Source: Rhizobium sullae (GTDB lineage: Bacteria > Pseudomonadota > Alphaproteobacteria > Rhizobiales > Rhizobiaceae). From it: a stretch of DNA of 64,000 nt. Within the stretch, counting starts at the first letter, position 1. Every line of letters starts with the position of its first letter. Shown piece by piece: positions 62,761 through 64,000 of this stretch. The notes under the pieces are model-generated. The model was not told the DNA's origin. It ran no database searches and saw only the letters and a list, made by a program, of their open reading frames with translations. Made by a program: the position numbers and the translations under genes. The stretch spans positions 62,001 to 126,000 of the forward strand of contig NZ_FWER01000009.1 in NCBI RefSeq assembly GCF_900169785.1, read 5' to 3'.

Positions 62761-63231
62761 ATGACGATCGCAGGAAAACTTCAGGACTATATCGCCGGTG
62801 AGGGTATCGCTTACGACACCGTCGCTCATCACCGCACAGCAACAACCAGCCAGTCGGCGCAGGCCGCGCATATTCCCGGCGGCAGGCTGGCCAAATCCGT
62901 CGTCGTACATCACGAAATGGGGTACGTCCTAGCCGTTGTCCCGAGCACGCACCGGATCGAATTCTCCACATTGCAGGATGTGATGAACCGGCGCCTTGGT
63001 CTCGCCTCGGAGGAGGAGGTCAGCTCGCTTTTTTCCGATTGCGACATCGGCGCAGTGCCGCCCATCGGCCCCGCTTACGATGTGCCGGTGATCCTCGACG
63101 AAAGCCTCGGCGACGCGAGCGACGTCTATTTCGAAGGTGGCGACCACAAGACACTCGTGCATGTCAGTGGGCCTAACTTTCGCAGCCTGATGAAGGATGC
63201 GCAAATCGCCCGCTTCAGCCACCTGCCGTAG
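62761..63231 (+). CDS. YbaK/EbsC-type aminoacyl-tRNA deacylase
   Basis: A 156-residue member of the YbaK/ProX superfamily, which hydrolyses mischarged tRNA such as Cys- or Ala-tRNAPro. GGRLAKSVVVHHEMGYVLAVVP holds the conserved catalytic Lys, with GAVPPIGPAYDVPVILDES and SDVYFEGGDHKTLVHV following. AAGGAG lies 8 bases before the ATG at 62761. Length is normal. It is monocistronic. Specificity is not visible. Confidence 0.88.
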   Translation: MTIAGKLQDYIAGEGIAYDTVAHHRTATTSQSAQAAHIPGGRLAKSVVVHHEMGYVLAVVPSTHRIEFSTLQDVMNRRLGLASEEEVSSLFSDCDIGAVPPIGPAYDVPVILDESLGDASDVYFEGGDHKTLVHVSGPNFRSLMKDAQIARFSHLP

Positions 63232-63696
63232 ACGATCCTGGGCCTGCTCCCAGCAGTGACAGTGGCCGCGAACCCTGGCTAGACGGCATGACAAAATATT
63301 TGACCGCCTCTAAGGCATCGGCTCGCTGTCCGTACCCCTGCGACCCGAGTTGGAATGAGCTAACCAACCGATGCTCCTACGTCAGGTTGGAACGCCCATG
63401 CCGAATAGGTGAATCGGCGAGCCTCCGCCTTGATCTCGGTGTCTGCTGGGGAAGCTGCCAGGAACCCGCCGTGAGGGCCGGCTCCACAACGTGGAGTTCG
63501 GCCGTTACGCCTGCACGCCGGAGGGCTCGGTGCATGCGCACCGTATCGGACAGAAGTAGGTCGCGCGTTCCCGTCGCCAGGCTCGCAACGACCAATGCCG
63601 ATGGCGGATAACTTGTCAGGACCTCGGTATAATGCTTCGAAGGTCCGTCTCGGACCCTTCGAGACGTTTGTCATTCGTGGCCGCCATTCAACGCGA
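63232..63696. other. Gene-poor stretch holding a decayed hydrolase fragment
   Basis: A 465-base gap. Apart from the frameshifted hydrolase remnant (63377-63640) I see no intact gene, RNA or repeat here. Confidence 0.5.
63377..63640 (-). pseudogene. Frameshifted C-terminal remnant of an HSL-type alpha/beta hydrolase
   Basis: One minus frame encodes SYPPSALVVASLATGTRDLLLSDTVRMHRALRRAGVTAELHVVEP, which matches the TGTRDLLLSDTVRMHRALRRAG stretch of HSL-family esterases near their catalytic Asp. The expected His motif appears as PHGGF in another frame (GAGPHGGFLAASPADTEIKAEARRFT), so at least one frameshift separates them. The N-terminal two thirds with the oxyanion hole and nucleophile are missing. 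It is therefore a decayed remnant. Confidence 0.6.
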
Positions 63697-64000
63697 TTAC
63701 GGCGATGCGCACTCCGGAAGGCGCAGCGGCTTCTTTATCTTCGCGAGCTCTTCTGCCTTGGCGCAGTCCGCAAAGCCGGCGAGCCGCATGGTTTCGATCA
63801 ACCGCTGGCGCTCCGCTTCATTGAATCCGGGCTGATTGACAAGTCCCTCGACGGTCAAATTGGGAAACCGCCTGAGTGCGTCGGTTACTGAGACCTTCGC
63901 CTCTTCAGTTCGGCCAATAGCCGCAAGCGCGCCAGAACGCATCACCCAGTGTTTCCTTCCATAGTTTTCCGGCGTCAAGCGGTCCAGCATCCGCAGGGCA
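63697..64000 (-). CDS. C-terminal end of a cyclase/TPR-type protein, cut by window edge
   Basis: About 101 C-terminal residues are visible, and the frame stays open to base 64000. The helical sequence GRKHWVMRSGALAAIGRTEEAKVSVTDALRRFPNLTVEGLV looks like the end of a TPR tract. The tail QPGFNEAERQRLIETMRLAGFADCA is typical of rhizobial adenylate/guanylate cyclases with a C-terminal TPR region. The catalytic domain lies outside the window, so the assignment is tentative. Confidence 0.65.
   Translation of the reverse strand, partial: ALRMLDRLTPENYGRKHWVMRSGALAAIGRTEEAKVSVTDALRRFPNLTVEGLVNQPGFNEAERQRLIETMRLAGFADCAKAEELAKIKKPLRLPECASP

Overview
The window is a high-GC, gene-dense chromosomal segment from an alphaproteobacterium, most likely a Rhizobiaceae member of the Rhizobium/Agrobacterium/Sinorhizobium group. 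The evidence is a gcrA-type cell-cycle regulator behind a cluster of GANTC sites, argD-argF order, phoR-pstSCAB-phoU-phoB, a frcBCAK-type fructose operon with a ROK regulator, long PstA and PstC proteins, and an alpha-r14 (NfeR1-like) small RNA. There is no rRNA, insertion sequence, prophage or CRISPR array. Both ends cut a gene: argF on the left and a cyclase/TPR-type protein on the right.

Layout. 1-2843: arginine genes argF (partial) and argD, then divergent gcrA. 2867-11688: phosphate block on the minus strand (phoR, pstS, pstC, pstA, pstB, phoU, phoB) with a Pho box before pstS, plus a polyphosphate kinase 2 on the plus strand. 11692-18338: membrane protein of unknown function, nitronate monooxygenase-like enzyme, tRNA-Thr(CGT), a three-gene operon (ICMT-like, E2-like acyltransferase, SDR with SEC-C tail), and three envelope proteins including an L,D-transpeptidase. 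18593-28468: sugar catabolic locus (SDR, GntR/FCD regulator, UxaA-type dehydratase, L-fucose dehydrogenase-like AKR, FucU mutarotase, RbsABC-type ABC transporter, LgoD-like zinc dehydrogenase). The content fits non-phosphorylative use of L-fucose, L-galactose or a related aldose or aldonate; the substrate is inferred. 28465-34671: cutC, a LysR-type regulator with two HTH domains, and a four-gene OsmF/YehZ-type osmoprotectant transporter.

34719-41712: glyoxalase-like protein, GH2 beta-mannosidase, PRC-barrel protein, fadD and pgi. 41959-43878: fused nucleotidyltransferase-HEPN gene abutting a truncated VOC gene remnant, then an alpha/beta hydrolase. 43880-50156: fructokinase, pyrE, MgtC/DUF4010 membrane protein, a TetR-NmrA-DUF1772 unit with a duplicated operator, and pyrC. 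50246-55837: frcBCAK, divergent frcR and a second RbsD/FucU mutarotase. 55841-58876: three-gene hydroxyproline-type operon (proline racemase family, odd SDR, DadA-like oxidase). 58943-64000: alpha/beta hydrolase lipoprotein, the alpha-r14 sRNA with three anti-Shine-Dalgarno loops, TetR regulator, PmtA-like methyltransferase, small lipoprotein, YbaK-like deacylase, a decayed hydrolase remnant and the 3' end of a cyclase/TPR-type gene.

Several blocks connect functionally. The Pst/Pho genes and PPK2 handle phosphate uptake and storage. frc, frk and pgi together bring fructose into central carbon metabolism. Two sugar loci each pair a mutarotase with an RbsABC-type transporter.
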